64,000 nt of DNA. It comes from Biomaibacter acetigenes (GTDB lineage: Bacteria; Bacillota; Thermosediminibacteria; Thermosediminibacterales; Tepidanaerobacteraceae). This document shows positions 1 to 9,553 of this stretch, in pieces. The stretch spans positions 1,116,001-1,180,000 of the forward strand of contig NZ_CP033169.1 in assembly GCF_003691585.1 (NCBI RefSeq), read 5' to 3'. The translations under genes and the position numbers were made by a program. Numbering within the stretch: the stretch's first letter is position 1; every line of letters begins with the position of its first letter. Below the pieces are notes generated by a model. That model was not told the DNA's origin. It did no database searches and saw only the letters and a program-made list of their open reading frames with translations.

Positions 1-345
1 ATACTGGTATGAAAGAGCAGTCTTATGATCGCAAAGATTTGTTAAACCCCGAAGGCAATAATAGCACTTGCCGCAGGGTACCGTCACCGAGAGCAGCACC
101 CGGTCTCCCATGTTAAATCCCTCAACCCCGTCACTGACTTCCACTATTTCACCGGCAGCTTCATGGCCCAGAACCCTTGGAAGCGTCATGCCGTGGGATG
201 AACCTCCTGCCTTTATGTTTCTCAAGTCACTGCCGCAAATGGCGCAGGCGCGGACTTTTACCAGGAGACCGCCTTTTGGAGCAGAAGGACTGGGGATATC
301 CTCCAATCTCAAGTCGCTTTTACCGTGAAGCCTCAAAGCAAGCAT
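1..345 (-). CDS. Zinc-dependent medium-chain alcohol/sugar dehydrogenase, N-terminal part (runs off window)
   Basis: The gene starts at 345 (ATG behind AGAGGTGA) and leaves the window at position 1, giving 115 N-terminal residues. It shows the MDR/GroES-like catalytic domain: catalytic-zinc cysteine in ACAICGSD, the GHE motif in VLGHEAAGEI, and the four-cysteine structural zinc loop (CGKCYYCLRGLTNLC). The family oxidises or reduces sugars and polyols with NAD(P). It lies just downstream of a class II aldolase on the same strand, so a sugar-alcohol pathway is likely (inference). It resembles the dehydrogenase at 33086-34123 in these motifs. The substrate cannot be read from the sequence. Confidence 0.88.
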   Translation of the reverse strand, partial: MLALRLHGKSDLRLEDIPSPSAPKGGLLVKVRACAICGSDLRNIKAGGSSHGMTLPRVLGHEAAGEIVEVSDGVEGFNMGDRVLLSVTVPCGKCYYCLRGLTNLCDHKTALSYQY

Positions 346-421
346 CAAAATCACCTCTTAAAAAAATGCCGCCGCTGTTAGTTTTACTATGATGATAAAA
401 GCAGCGGAAAATATATTCAGG

Positions 422-1270
422 CTATGCTCTATTATAGCTGCCGCAAAGATGTATTTTTTCTCTGACCAATTGCTTCATCATTTCCATGGGCTTTTCATAT
501 ATTTCATGGAGCGATGCATGCTCCGGCAGCTCCGATATCGTCGCTTTTAGTCCTTTAAATAAGGCCATGCGAAGTTCAGTGGCAATATTCAGCTTGGAGA
601 TACCGGCGGCTATGGCCTCTTTTACCTGGTCATCGGGTGTTAGTGAACCGCCGTGGAGCACGAGGGGAGTGTCAGTTATTTTAACTATGTCTTTTAAACG
701 GTCGATATCAAGCCGGGGTTGTCCCCTGTATGGTCCGTGGGCGGTGCCGATGGCCACAGCCAGAGCATCCACACCGGTTTTCTCCACAAATTCCTCAACT
801 TCGGAAGGGACTGTAAAAAAGCCCTTTATATCTTCTGCCGAGTCCGAAAGCCCGACTCCCACATGGCCCAGTTCTGCCTCTACGCTGATACCGGCAGCAT
901 GGGCGAATTCTACTACCTGGGATGTGACCCGAATGTTCTCTGAAAGCGACAGGGTAGAAGCGTCCAGCATGACCGAATTAAATCCCAGGGAAATGTATCT
1001 TGCCACGGTTTGGATGTCGGCGCCGTGATCTAGGTGAATACACACAGGTATCCTGGAGCTTGCGGCCACTTCTTTCATCATGGGGACCAGGTAGCGCAAA
1101 GTACAGCTTTTCATATCCGGATCCAGAACCATGGCTATGACAGGGGATTTTTCCTCTTCGGCAATATCCACTACGGCCTTAAATGTCTCCAGATTATTGA
1201 CATCAAAGGCTGGGACAGCGTACTTATTTTTTCGAGTTTCTGAAAGAATTTCTTTTAAAGTTGCCAGCAT
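422..1270 (-). CDS. Class II fructose-bisphosphate / ketose-bisphosphate aldolase (GatY/KbaY/Fba type)
   Basis: A 282-residue protein of normal family length starting at ATG 1270 behind TAGGAGGG. Family motifs are present: HLDHGAD (catalytic Asp and zinc-binding His), EAELGHVG, AIGTAHGPY and LHGGS, the later zinc and phosphate ligands. Class II aldolases split ketose-1-phosphates or 1,6-bisphosphates into DHAP plus an aldehyde in the cytoplasm. The HGGSL sequence, where many members have HGGSG, and the dehydrogenase directly downstream point to a tagatose- or ketose-phosphate pathway as well as glycolytic FBP aldolase; sequence alone does not decide. It is transcribed divergently from the MFS gene. 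Confidence 0.9.
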   Translation of the reverse strand: MLATLKEILSETRKNKYAVPAFDVNNLETFKAVVDIAEEEKSPVIAMVLDPDMKSCTLRYLVPMMKEVAASSRIPVCIHLDHGADIQTVARYISLGFNSVMLDASTLSLSENIRVTSQVVEFAHAAGISVEAELGHVGVGLSDSAEDIKGFFTVPSEVEEFVEKTGVDALAVAIGTAHGPYRGQPRLDIDRLKDIVKITDTPLVLHGGSLTPDDQVKEAIAAGISKLNIATELRMALFKGLKATISELPEHASLHEIYEKPMEMMKQLVREKIHLCGSYNRA

Positions 1271-1505
1271 ATAAACCCTCCTAAAAATTGAACAAATGTT
1301 AAATAGAAGAAAAAAAGTGCAAAAACATATATAAAGTAATTCGACAAATTATTTTAAAATCCTTCCCGACAGCATCATTTCAAAGGAGAAAACACTTTTA
1401 AAATCTTTATTTTATGTTAAATTTATGTTAAAATTTTATAGTGCTGCCGGAAGATTAAACAGTATAATTATTTTAATATAAAAGTAATATTCGGGAGAGA
1501 ATAGG
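1271..1505. promoter_or_regulatory. Divergent intergenic region, AT-rich
   Basis: This 235-bp gap separates the aldolase (minus) and MFS (plus) genes, so it should hold both promoters. It is very AT-rich and contains a short direct repeat (TTATGTTAAA type) around 1413-1436. I could not assign a clear -35/-10 pair or operator. Confidence 0.3.
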
Positions 1506-2762
1506 ATGCAAAACGGTATAAGAAGATGGATTGCCCTGCATTTTCCTGCTTTGACCCACAGGAATTTCAGGCTCTTCTGGTTCGGTCAATGCGTATCCCT
1601 TATAGGCACATGGATGCAAAATATAGGCCAGGCCTGGCTGGTGCTAAAAATAACGGATTCATCCTTTAAGCTGGGGCTTGTGAGCGCCCTGCAGTTTACA
1701 CCGGTGCTCCTGCTGTCACTTTTTGCAGGGGTAATTGTCGACAGGCTTCCCAAAAGGAGAATACTGATTTTTACTCAGACAGTCCTCATGATACTCGCCC
1801 TTATTCTGGCCACCCTAACCGCAACCGGGAAGGTGAGATACTGGCACATACTGGTACTGGCCGCCATTCTCGGGTTTGTAAACAACATAGACATGCCCGC
1901 CAGGCAGTCCTTTATAGTTGAATTGGTGGGAAAAGAGCACCTCATGAACGGCATTACCCTGAATTCCACGATATTCAATGCGGCAAGACTTATAGGTCCG
2001 GCAGTGGCCGGTTTTGTGATGGGTTTTTTCGGCATAGCGGTATGTTTTTATTTGAATGCATTGAGTTTTCTGGCGGTAATATTGGGTCTTTTGATGATTA
2101 AAATCCCGTCAGAAACAACAATAGTTCAAGACTCTTCAAAGAATAAAAAACCAGTCCTGGAAAATATAAAGGAAGGTCTAACTTACATTAAAAACACGCC
2201 TCCGGTATTCATCACCGTTATACTCATGGCATTAATAAGCACATTTTCGTTGAATTTCAATGTGCTGGTACCGGTACTGGCCAAAAAAGGGTTTGGCCTG
2301 ACTGAAGAAGGCTTCGGATTCATGATGTCCTCCCTGGGAAGCGGAGCTCTCATCGGGTCTATAATGCTGGCCGCCACCACTCATAAACCTACTTCGCGGA
2401 TATTAATAGGTGCCGCTCTGGGGCTGTCGGCGGCCCAGATTATACTGGGGACAGTTAACTCACAGATACTGGCTATGGTATTTCTGGCTCTGACCGGATG
2501 GATGATGGTGACTTTTACCGCTTCTGCCAACAGCACCATACAGGTAAATACGCCCGACCATCTACGAGGCAGGGTGATGAGCGTATATTCACTGGTCTTC
2601 GCCGGAGTGGCACCGCTGGGCAGCCTATTTGCCGGGTCACTGGCCGGAAGGTTTGGGGCGAGAGCGGCCTTTGCAACAGGCGGTTTTATCGGTATCATTG
2701 CGGCAGGGATTGCCGTTTGCCAGATTATCAAATTTCACAAGATATCGTCGCTTAAAGTGTGA
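1506..2762 (+). CDS. MFS transporter, drug/metabolite exporter type (DHA3/EntS-like)
   Basis: A 418-residue polytopic membrane protein with about 12 hydrophobic segments. Its N-terminus (NFRLFWFGQCVSLIGTWMQ) and the loop VDRLPKRRILI, a version of the MFS motif DRxGRR, are typical of the EntS/DHA3 exporter group. ATG 1506 follows GGGAGAG. A late segment (HLRGRVMSVYSLVFAG) is also characteristic of this group. Likely a proton-driven efflux protein of the plasma membrane; substrate unknown. No regulator is adjacent. Confidence 0.87.
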   Translation: MQNGIRRWIALHFPALTHRNFRLFWFGQCVSLIGTWMQNIGQAWLVLKITDSSFKLGLVSALQFTPVLLLSLFAGVIVDRLPKRRILIFTQTVLMILALILATLTATGKVRYWHILVLAAILGFVNNIDMPARQSFIVELVGKEHLMNGITLNSTIFNAARLIGPAVAGFVMGFFGIAVCFYLNALSFLAVILGLLMIKIPSETTIVQDSSKNKKPVLENIKEGLTYIKNTPPVFITVILMALISTFSLNFNVLVPVLAKKGFGLTEEGFGFMMSSLGSGALIGSIMLAATTHKPTSRILIGAALGLSAAQIILGTVNSQILAMVFLALTGWMMVTFTASANSTIQVNTPDHLRGRVMSVYSLVFAGVAPLGSLFAGSLAGRFGARAAFATGGFIGIIAAGIAVCQIIKFHKISSLKV

Positions 2763-2842
2763 TAAAAAATTTACTCTGTTTTAAAGGATTTAATAGAATA
2801 ATAGAGAAATAATTGAAATAAAGTTTAATGTTGAAAGGGGAT

Positions 2843-3964
2843 ATGAAATTGCAGGACCCGAGGTTTGAGAAACTGGCTTACAAGCTTATTCACTATTCGG
2901 TGGAATTGAAAAGGGGGGAAAAAATTCTCATAGAATCGGGCCCCGGGGAAATTCCATTAATTAAGGCGCTGATACGGGAAGCATATAGAGCAGGTGCCAG
3001 ACCTTTCGTTTCATTGAATATGCAACAAATAGACCGGGAGATCCTGATGCACGTTGATGAAGAAACCTTAAAGATGATGGCAAGGTATGATTCTGCCCGC
3101 ATGAAGGATATGAACGCTTATATTGGAATCAGGGGCGGTGAAAACATAGCGGAACTTTCCGATGTGCCCCAGGAAAAAAAGACTATTTACATGCAGCTTT
3201 ACGTAAAGCCAGTGCACGGCGAGATACGGGTGCCGGATACCAGGTGGTGCGTTCTCCGCTATCCCAATCCATCCATGGCCCAGCTGGCCGACACCAGCAT
3301 CGAAGCTTTCGAGAATTTTTACTTTGACGTGTGCTGCCTGGATTATGCCAGGATGTCCAGGGCTATGGAGCCTCTGGTAGACTTGATGAACAAAACAAAG
3401 ATGGTACATATTAAAGGACCGGGCACTGACCTCACTTTCTCCATAGAAGGTTTGCCCGCCATAAAGTGCGATGGCAAGAAAAACATACCCGACGGGGAAG
3501 TCTATACCGCACCGGTTAGAGATTCGGTTAATGGAGTTATATCCTACAATACCCCTTCGATATATCAGGGGTTTACCTTTACAGATATAAGATTCGAATT
3601 TAAGAACGGCAAAATCATTAAGGCCACGGCCAATGACACCGAACGTATCAATAAAATTCTGGATACCGATGAAGGTGCCCGGTATATAGGGGAGTTTTCC
3701 TTAGGATTGAATCCGTTTATATTGAAGCCCATGAAGGATACGCTTTTTGACGAAAAAATTGCCGGAAGCATACATTTTACCCCCGGCAAGAGTTATGATG
3801 AGTGCGACAATGGCAACAAATCCGCCATCCACTGGGACCTGGTGTATATCCAGCGGCCGGAGTACGGCGGCGGTGAAATCTGGTTCGACGGCAAACTGGT
3901 AAGGAAGGATGGCATTTTTGTTCCCGAAGAACTCCGGGGATTAAATCCCGAGAATTTAAAATAA
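2843..3964 (+). CDS. Aminopeptidase, peptidase family M29 (AmpS/PepS type)
   Basis: A protein of 373 residues. I chose ATG 2843 over ATG 2828 because AAGGGG lies 4-10 bases before it and the family usually begins with the KLAxxLxxYS segment. M29 aminopeptidases are cytoplasmic, two-metal enzymes that release N-terminal residues. The likely metal and catalytic ligands are in the C-terminal part: GEFSLGLNP, the His of GSIHFTPG, the YDE segment and IHWDLV. Length is close to the family norm (about 370-410). It follows the MFS gene by 80 bp and precedes a membrane protein gene by 26 bp, so it may be co-transcribed with the latter. Confidence 0.9.
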   Translation: MKLQDPRFEKLAYKLIHYSVELKRGEKILIESGPGEIPLIKALIREAYRAGARPFVSLNMQQIDREILMHVDEETLKMMARYDSARMKDMNAYIGIRGGENIAELSDVPQEKKTIYMQLYVKPVHGEIRVPDTRWCVLRYPNPSMAQLADTSIEAFENFYFDVCCLDYARMSRAMEPLVDLMNKTKMVHIKGPGTDLTFSIEGLPAIKCDGKKNIPDGEVYTAPVRDSVNGVISYNTPSIYQGFTFTDIRFEFKNGKIIKATANDTERINKILDTDEGARYIGEFSLGLNPFILKPMKDTLFDEKIAGSIHFTPGKSYDECDNGNKSAIHWDLVYIQRPEYGGGEIWFDGKLVRKDGIFVPEELRGLNPENLK

Positions 3965-3990
3965 TAAAAGGCTTCTAAGGAGGGGAGAGC

Positions 3991-5823
3991 ATGTTTGACA
4001 GGGATATTGCGGCAGGCTTTAAGAGGGTAAAGTTGATATGGCCTGTTGTGATTTTCCCGTTTTTATGGGACCTCGTAAAAATACTGGCCGTTTACATGAG
4101 CAGTTTTCTGGGTTACAATCTGTATCTCGACCATGACTTCGGCAGTGTTTTGATAAACTTAAAAACAACCCATAATCTGAGGATTTTTATACCCTCTCCC
4201 CTCCCTTCCATACAGCAGATGGGCTTACTAAATGTATTCCGTGCAGGTTCGGGTGCCTTCAACGATTCCTGGGCCGGCATCATGGCATACGGTGCTTTTT
4301 TATTTCTCGGAGGCCTTGTAACTGCAGGCTATCTGGGTTTGCTAAAAGACGGCATCAGAAATAGAAGGCCGCATATAAAAACATTTTTCCAATTTGCATG
4401 GTATTATGGCCCAAGATTTTTTCTGGTTTTTCTTTTTGAGGGTCTTTTCCTTTCATTAATCACTTTATTCGGCGAATCCAGGTGGTTGAATGCAGCTATA
4501 GGTTTTATGGGGTTTATATTTGTTTTACTGCCTTACGTAATCATTATGGAAGATTATGGGTTAATAGAAGCAGTAATGGCGGCCCCCATGCTTTTGTTAA
4601 GATATTTCAAGGATTTTGCCATATTTTTTTCAGAAGTGGCGGCTGTTTCAGCCGTTTTTTACGCATTTATTAATTCAGCCGGCATGTGGGGATGGTTTAC
4701 AGCCCTTGTCGTGTGGCCATACATGGGCACCAGCCTGGTATTCGATATAATGCTGTTTTATCATGATCTGGTCATGAAACAGCCGCTGACCGAGAGCCCG
4801 AGGGAGCACCTGAGAGGTTATGGGCAATCGTTTTTAAAAACCATTATAATCATACTGGTTATGACACTTATAGCGGGGCTACCCACCGTGATTTCTAAAA
4901 ACAGGTATTTCACAGTATTGATGCCATGGCACCATCCTGTGATCGAGAGAGAGGGCTGTGTGTATCAGACTGAAGGTAGTCTGGTGCTGTCGCCCCATAA
5001 TCGTTTTAAAAAGGCAAAGTTGATAATAGACAGTCTATCTCCTTCAAAAGATGATATACTTTATACAAAACCGGGTTTTATCAAGGGCAAGGGGAGAATA
5101 ATCACCGCCGGATTTAAACCCATATATTTTTCCTTTGAACTGGCACGGACAGCGGCGGATGAGAACGCTGTATACAGCCTTCAGAACGGCGGCAAAGTTG
5201 AGGCTACCGACGGCATATGGGGGAATCCGGTGGAAAGAGGTATGGTACTTGCCATAAGCAGTGACCTGAAATGCATCTCAGGAGTGATATATGACAAGAG
5301 GGATTACTCGGAATTTAATACCCTCTGGTCTCCGGAAAAAGATAGTGTTTTTCTAGGACCTGCAGCCAGAAAAAAGGATCTATACGGTTTTTATGCTTCG
5401 GATAAAATTCCTCAAACTCCCGTAGAGTTCCAGTGGGTCTATAACAGGGCACTTACGATACCGGCAGCGGGAGAAAAAGACCCCGTATTTATCATGGAGA
5501 AGATGAATGTAGCCTTTGAAAGTCTTGATTTGGATTTGCTCCTCAAGATTCTTTATTATGTAAGCGATTTAAAGCCGGAGAATGTGCTATCCCTTCTTCA
5601 AGAGAAATTTTCTCATTACAAATGGAATATGAAGGCTAAAGGCCTTGAAAACTGGAACAACAATGTAAAGACCGATGTGAGCTATTACCCCATATCCGGC
5701 GAGAAAATCATGCTGGTAGGAGACTATCATTACCTGGAAGATAAGATGGGCTTCAGGGCGGAATTATTTAAAATAGGCGAGCGATGGAAAATCACAAAGA
5801 TGACCATAAAGGGAGGCATGTAA
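3991..5823 (+). CDS. Large membrane protein of unknown function
   Basis: A 610-residue protein from ATG 3991 behind AGGAGGGG. About the first 300 residues hold six or seven hydrophobic segments (for example near residues 20-40, 90-115, 140-180, 220-250 and 280-300). The remaining ~300 residues look soluble and extracytoplasmic or peripheral, with mixed alpha/beta character and no motif I recognise. The gene follows the M29 aminopeptidase closely. A general membrane protein with a C-terminal sensor or ligand-binding domain is possible, but no function can be assigned. Confidence 0.7.
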   Translation: MFDRDIAAGFKRVKLIWPVVIFPFLWDLVKILAVYMSSFLGYNLYLDHDFGSVLINLKTTHNLRIFIPSPLPSIQQMGLLNVFRAGSGAFNDSWAGIMAYGAFLFLGGLVTAGYLGLLKDGIRNRRPHIKTFFQFAWYYGPRFFLVFLFEGLFLSLITLFGESRWLNAAIGFMGFIFVLLPYVIIMEDYGLIEAVMAAPMLLLRYFKDFAIFFSEVAAVSAVFYAFINSAGMWGWFTALVVWPYMGTSLVFDIMLFYHDLVMKQPLTESPREHLRGYGQSFLKTIIIILVMTLIAGLPTVISKNRYFTVLMPWHHPVIEREGCVYQTEGSLVLSPHNRFKKAKLIIDSLSPSKDDILYTKPGFIKGKGRIITAGFKPIYFSFELARTAADENAVYSLQNGGKVEATDGIWGNPVERGMVLAISSDLKCISGVIYDKRDYSEFNTLWSPEKDSVFLGPAARKKDLYGFYASDKIPQTPVEFQWVYNRALTIPAAGEKDPVFIMEKMNVAFESLDLDLLLKILYYVSDLKPENVLSLLQEKFSHYKWNMKAKGLENWNNNVKTDVSYYPISGEKIMLVGDYHYLEDKMGFRAELFKIGERWKITKMTIKGGM

Positions 5824-5968
5824 ATGATTAACTATGGAGATTTCCAGAAAGTGGATATGCTATTTCAGGTTTTTCATCGGAAATATTAGTTTTGGGAGTA
5901 AAAATCATAAAGGCCATGTGATCTTATTACAGCCAGAAAGGGAAGCGGGTACTGGGAGAGAAAATTTT
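5824..5968 (+). pseudogene. csaA: Remnant of csaA-like tRNA-binding chaperone gene (internal deletion)
   Basis: ATG 5824 opens with MINYGDFQKVDM, the usual start of CsaA/MetG-C-type tRNA-binding proteins (about 110 residues). Right after it the text jumps to ISGFSSEILVLGV (from 5862) and, after a one-base shift, NHKGHVILLQPERE, which match the C-terminal part of the same family (FKSEVLVLG, VVLLQPDRE). About 60-70 central residues are missing and the frame is broken. This is a true remnant rather than a small gene. It sits 3' to the membrane protein and runs into the end of the DUF3006 gene on the other strand. Confidence 0.62.
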
Positions 5969-6181
5969 TTAACTATCTTCAAATAGATTTTCTGCCAGCT
6001 TACATATATATTTTTTCCGGCGAAGAGTTTCTTTTTCATCGACGGTCATACTTTCCAGGTCGATGATATCGCCCTCCCGGGCTTTGGATGGCAGCAGATT
6101 CCTCTTTATGTTCATGGTTTTTCCATCATCGGTTTCGACTACTGCAAATTCGCCTTCGAACCTGTCGATGACAGCGAACAT
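5969..6181 (-). CDS. DUF3006 domain small protein
   Basis: A 70-residue protein starting at ATG 6181 behind AGGAGGT, which fixes the start; a longer upstream reading lacks such a site. The sequence FAVIDRFEGEFAVVE and the basic/acidic beta-rich body with LLPSKAREGDII fit DUF3006, small proteins often found directly after ComEC-like MBL-fold hydrolases, as here. Function unknown; possibly a partner of the hydrolase (inference from context). Confidence 0.82.
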   Translation of the reverse strand: MFAVIDRFEGEFAVVETDDGKTMNIKRNLLPSKAREGDIIDLESMTVDEKETLRRKKYICKLAENLFEDS

Positions 6182-6239
6182 AGGATACCTCCTCGAACAC
6201 CGGTTAAAACTAAATGAATTATGATCGGCTGACAACTGA

Positions 6240-7177
6240 CTAATTGACTCTGCCGACCCTGATGTTTTTTCCATCACTTTCCACTAGTATATTTCCATTG
6301 TCAGCGGTGGGTGTAAACTTTTACACCGTAGGCGGCCAGACGCCTTAATGTTTCTTTGTGGGGATGGCCGTAATCATTGTTTTTTGCGACACTGATTATG
6401 GCGTATCTGGGAGATACGGCCGAAAGAAATTCTTCAGAAGTGCCTGAACTGCTACCGTGATGGCCGACTTTCAAGACGTCCGCTCGCAAATTGAAGCCTA
6501 GTTTTAGCATTTCCTCTTCGGATAACTTCTCGGCATCGCCGGTAAAGAGTAAGGATGTACTTTTATATGTGACTTTTATTACAGCGCTGTAATTGTTCAG
6601 GTCCTCGTAGTGAGCGCTGTTTGGAGCAAGGATTTCAACCTTTACGTCATCTTCAACGGGTATAGTCATACCGCCCATTGCAGTGGTGATTTTTAAATTT
6701 TTTGCGGCTATGGATGTGAGCACATCTTTAAAAGTTCGGGTGGTAGTCGTGACCTTTGGCATATATATTTTCCCAATATTAAATGTGTTTATTATATCAT
6801 CCATGGCACCGATATGATCTTCATGGGGTGAGTTCCCACCACTACATCTAGTTTTTTGACACACTGCTTTTTTATGAAACTATTATTTTATCTCCATCGT
6901 CGTTGTTTCCAGCATCGATGAGCATAGTCTTTCCTTCGGGAAATTTTATAAATATGCTGTCAGCCTGACCCACATCGATGAAATTACTTCAAGCAGCGAA
7001 GAAGACGACGGCAAGCTCCGGTCTTCCGGCAGGTTGTCACCGGTCTGGGTTTGAGACGTCTTTCCGGTCTCGGGGAAGGTTTGAAACGAACAACCTGAAA
7101 CCAGCAGGGTCGTGAAAAGAATTTACCAGAAGCAGTATGTACAGGAATTTCTGATTCTTAAGTAAAAACCTTTTCAT
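6240..7177 (-). pseudogene. MBL-fold (ComEC/Rec2-like) metallohydrolase lipoprotein, frame broken by several indels
   Basis: Read across frames the product is about 310 residues: start at 7177, a signal peptide with lipobox LLVSGC, a Ser/Thr-rich linker, [10 protein letters not shown], the metal-binding HPHEDHIGAMDD, LLFTGDAE, LKVGHHGSS and the tail VESDGKNIRVGRVN ending at 6240. This is the secreted ComEC-like MBL family. As read the gene is interrupted at about 6303, 6826, 6877, 6994 and around 7100 by one-base changes. Only 6301-6864 is a long uninterrupted piece. Either sequence error or decay. The downstream partner is DUF3006. Confidence 0.8.
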
Positions 7178-7244
7178 TTAAAACATCTCCCCTTCGATGT
7201 TACCGATTCCATTATACCATATATTCTTTTTTTCGGAGGTAATC

Positions 7245-8254
7245 ATGGAGAAACAATTTATAAAAGACCTGAAAGTAGGCGACAGGGTTAAAAGTTTATT
7301 TGGGGTTACAAAGAAAGCATTGGTAAATTATCGATCCAGCAGTTCAAAAGCTCCTGGCCAGTATATGAAACTGCACCTGGTGGATTCCAGCGGCAGCGTA
7401 GAGGAAGGATTTGGGACGGGGCGGGTAGAGGCTTCAGATCTTTTCAATGAGGGAGATGGTGGTGCTGGTAGAGGGCAATGTGGCGGACTACAATGGTCTT
7501 CAGATTAACATAACCAGGATTGAAAAATATGAAGGAGCTGTGGACCCCGCAATGTTTCAGCAATGTACACCAAAAAACCGCCGTGAGATGGTAGAGAAGC
7601 TAATAGTCTTGTTCACTCGGTTAAAAATGTATATCTCAAAAAACTCCTCATGCTCATATTCGAGGATAAGGATTATTATCCGGCATATATAAACGCGCCG
7701 GCAGCTCAGAAAATCCACCATGCTTACATAGGCGGCCTTCTGGAACACAGTCTTGAGGTGGCCAAAATATGTGAAAATATTGCCGCCAATTACTCCGATG
7801 TGATTGAACGGGACCTTTTGATAACCGGAGCTCTCCTGCACGACATAGGAAAAATAAAAGAATATGATTTTTCGAGTATTTCTTTTGAGATGACGGATAT
7901 CGGGAAACTGGTCGGGCATCTCATTCTTGGAAAGGAAATGGTAGATGAAAAAATCCGGGAAATCAATGAGTTTCCTGAACACCTGAAACTTGCCATCGGC
8001 CACATGATCATTTCACACCATGGCGAAAAAGAGTGGGGATCCCCTGAAGTTCCCAAAACCATGGAGGCCTTTGCCCTCTTCACGCGGACCTTTTAAGCGC
8101 AAGGTTGAATCAATTTGCAGGGCTCATACGAAATCATCACGATCCCGAAACTTCCTGGACTCCCTGGGACAAGTTCCTGGAGCGCAGCGCTTATATACAA
8201 AATTACACTGCGGTCCGGAAAATTCAAGATGATATTGCCGCCTCCCGGGATTAG
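7245..8254 (+). pseudogene. yhaM: 3'-5' exoribonuclease YhaM (OB-fold plus HD domain), frame broken
   Basis: ATG 7245 follows CGGAGGT. Joining frames gives about 330 residues: N-terminal OB-fold (KDLKVGDRVKSLFGV, KLHLVDSSG), then the HD phosphohydrolase core with HHAYIGGLLEHSLEV, LLHDIGKI and ISHHG, ending at TAG 8252-8254. YhaM is a Mn-dependent 3'-5' RNA/DNA exonuclease. One-base indels are seen near 7404, 7424, 7458, 7602 and 8080; the first two compensate each other, leaving seven wrong residues between. That pattern suggests sequence error rather than selection-free decay. Confidence 0.85.
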
Positions 8255-8442
8255 TCCCAGCAGGACCTACCGTCGGTGGTTATGCATTTTCCAAAATCGT
8301 CTTTTTTCTCGTAGGCATCGCAGTAGGTGCCTTCTTTTGATGTGCACCCCGGCCTGATGGAATTCACCATCACGCTTTCAGCGCAGCATTCGCTGTCTTT
8401 GTTATATTTGCAGGTGGAAACATTGCATTTTATGTTTGCCAT
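8251..8442 (-). CDS. DUF1540 small cysteine-rich protein
   Basis: A 63-residue protein from ATG 8442 behind AAGGAGGG. It has the DUF1540 signature: CNVSTCKYN, then ECCAES, SIRPGCT and TYCDAY, giving several paired cysteines suited to metal binding. Such proteins are common in spore-forming Clostridia; function unknown. Its 3' end overlaps the end of yhaM on the other strand by 4 bp. Confidence 0.83.
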   Translation of the reverse strand: MANIKCNVSTCKYNKDSECCAESVMVNSIRPGCTSKEGTYCDAYEKKDDFGKCITTDGRSCWD

Positions 8443-8609
8443 GGAATGCCCTCCTTGAAAAATTTTTTTCATATTTAGTATCCCAGGATTTGTTTTTAAT
8501 TATTTATACAGTTATGGAGGAATTCCATTTCTTTTTGTAGAATAACATTTATAAGACGAAAATGACTTTAAAAATCAATCAAATGGCATAATAGTAAAAA
8601 AGGGTCGAG

Positions 8610-9539
8610 GTGCATACTTTGCAAAGATAAATTTAAAAGATATAATAATGAAAATGGATCTGGAAACCCTGGTCAGCAGCCAAACACCACCCGATATATT
8701 TGTAGCGGATTTAACCGGCCGGGTCTGGAACTTGCCGGGTTTTTTGACTATTTTGCTTTTGAAAGAATACAGATATTGGGCATGACCGAAATATCCTTTC
8801 TGGAAAGTCTTCCTGCCAGGGTACGCCAGGAGCGCCTGGAGAAATTATTATCCTATGAGATACCATGTATTATTATAACCCGGAAACTTACGCCCCCCGA
8901 AGAAATCATTGAACTTGCAAAAAAGTATAAAAGGTATGTTTTGACCACTCCGGCAGCTACCACAAGGTTCATCAGTAAACTTACCGATTTCCTTGAAAGC
9001 GAGCTGGCTCCCAGGACCACCATGCATGGGGTGCTGGTAGACATATACGGTGTTGGCGTACTTATACTCGGAGAAAGCGGCATAGGCAAGAGCGAAACTG
9101 CTGTGGAACTCATAAAACGGGGCACCGCCTGGTGGCAGATGACGCCGTGGAGATAAAACAGGTGGCAAAAAATGTACTGGTAGGCACTGCACCTGAACTT
9201 ATAAGGTATTATCTGGAAGTGCGCGGACTGGAGTCATAGATGTCAAGACCATTTTCGGTGCAGGTGCTGTAAGAGATGATATAAAAATTGAGATGGTAAT
9301 TGAGGTGGTGGAATGGGAAAAATATAAGGAGACCGACAGACTTGGTCTTGAGGAGGAGAAAATCAATATACTGGATTCTTCCATTCCCAAAAAGACCATA
9401 CCAATACGGCCCGGAAGAAATCTTGCCGCCATACTTGAAGTTGCGGCCATGGACCACAGGTTAAAGGACATGGGCTATAATGCCGCCATTGCAATTTAGC
9501 CGCAGACTTTTTAAAGAACTCAATGAAAAAAATAAATAA
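8610..9539 (+). pseudogene. hprK: HPr kinase/phosphorylase, frame broken by several indels
   Basis: Joining frames gives the full HprK: LNRPGLELAGFFDYF, the Walker A loop [11 protein letters not shown] (9070-9102), [21 protein letters not shown] and the end at TAA 9537-9539. HprK phosphorylates Ser46 of HPr and so controls carbon catabolite repression; the matching HPr is encoded at 60571. One-base changes are inferred near 8630, 8713, 9123, 9231 and 9494. The start is uncertain (GTG 8610 or TTG 8619, near GTCGAGG). Because HprK is a key regulator and all domains are otherwise intact, sequence error is the likeliest cause. Confidence 0.85.
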
Positions 9540-9553
9540 ATGGAGGTTTACAT

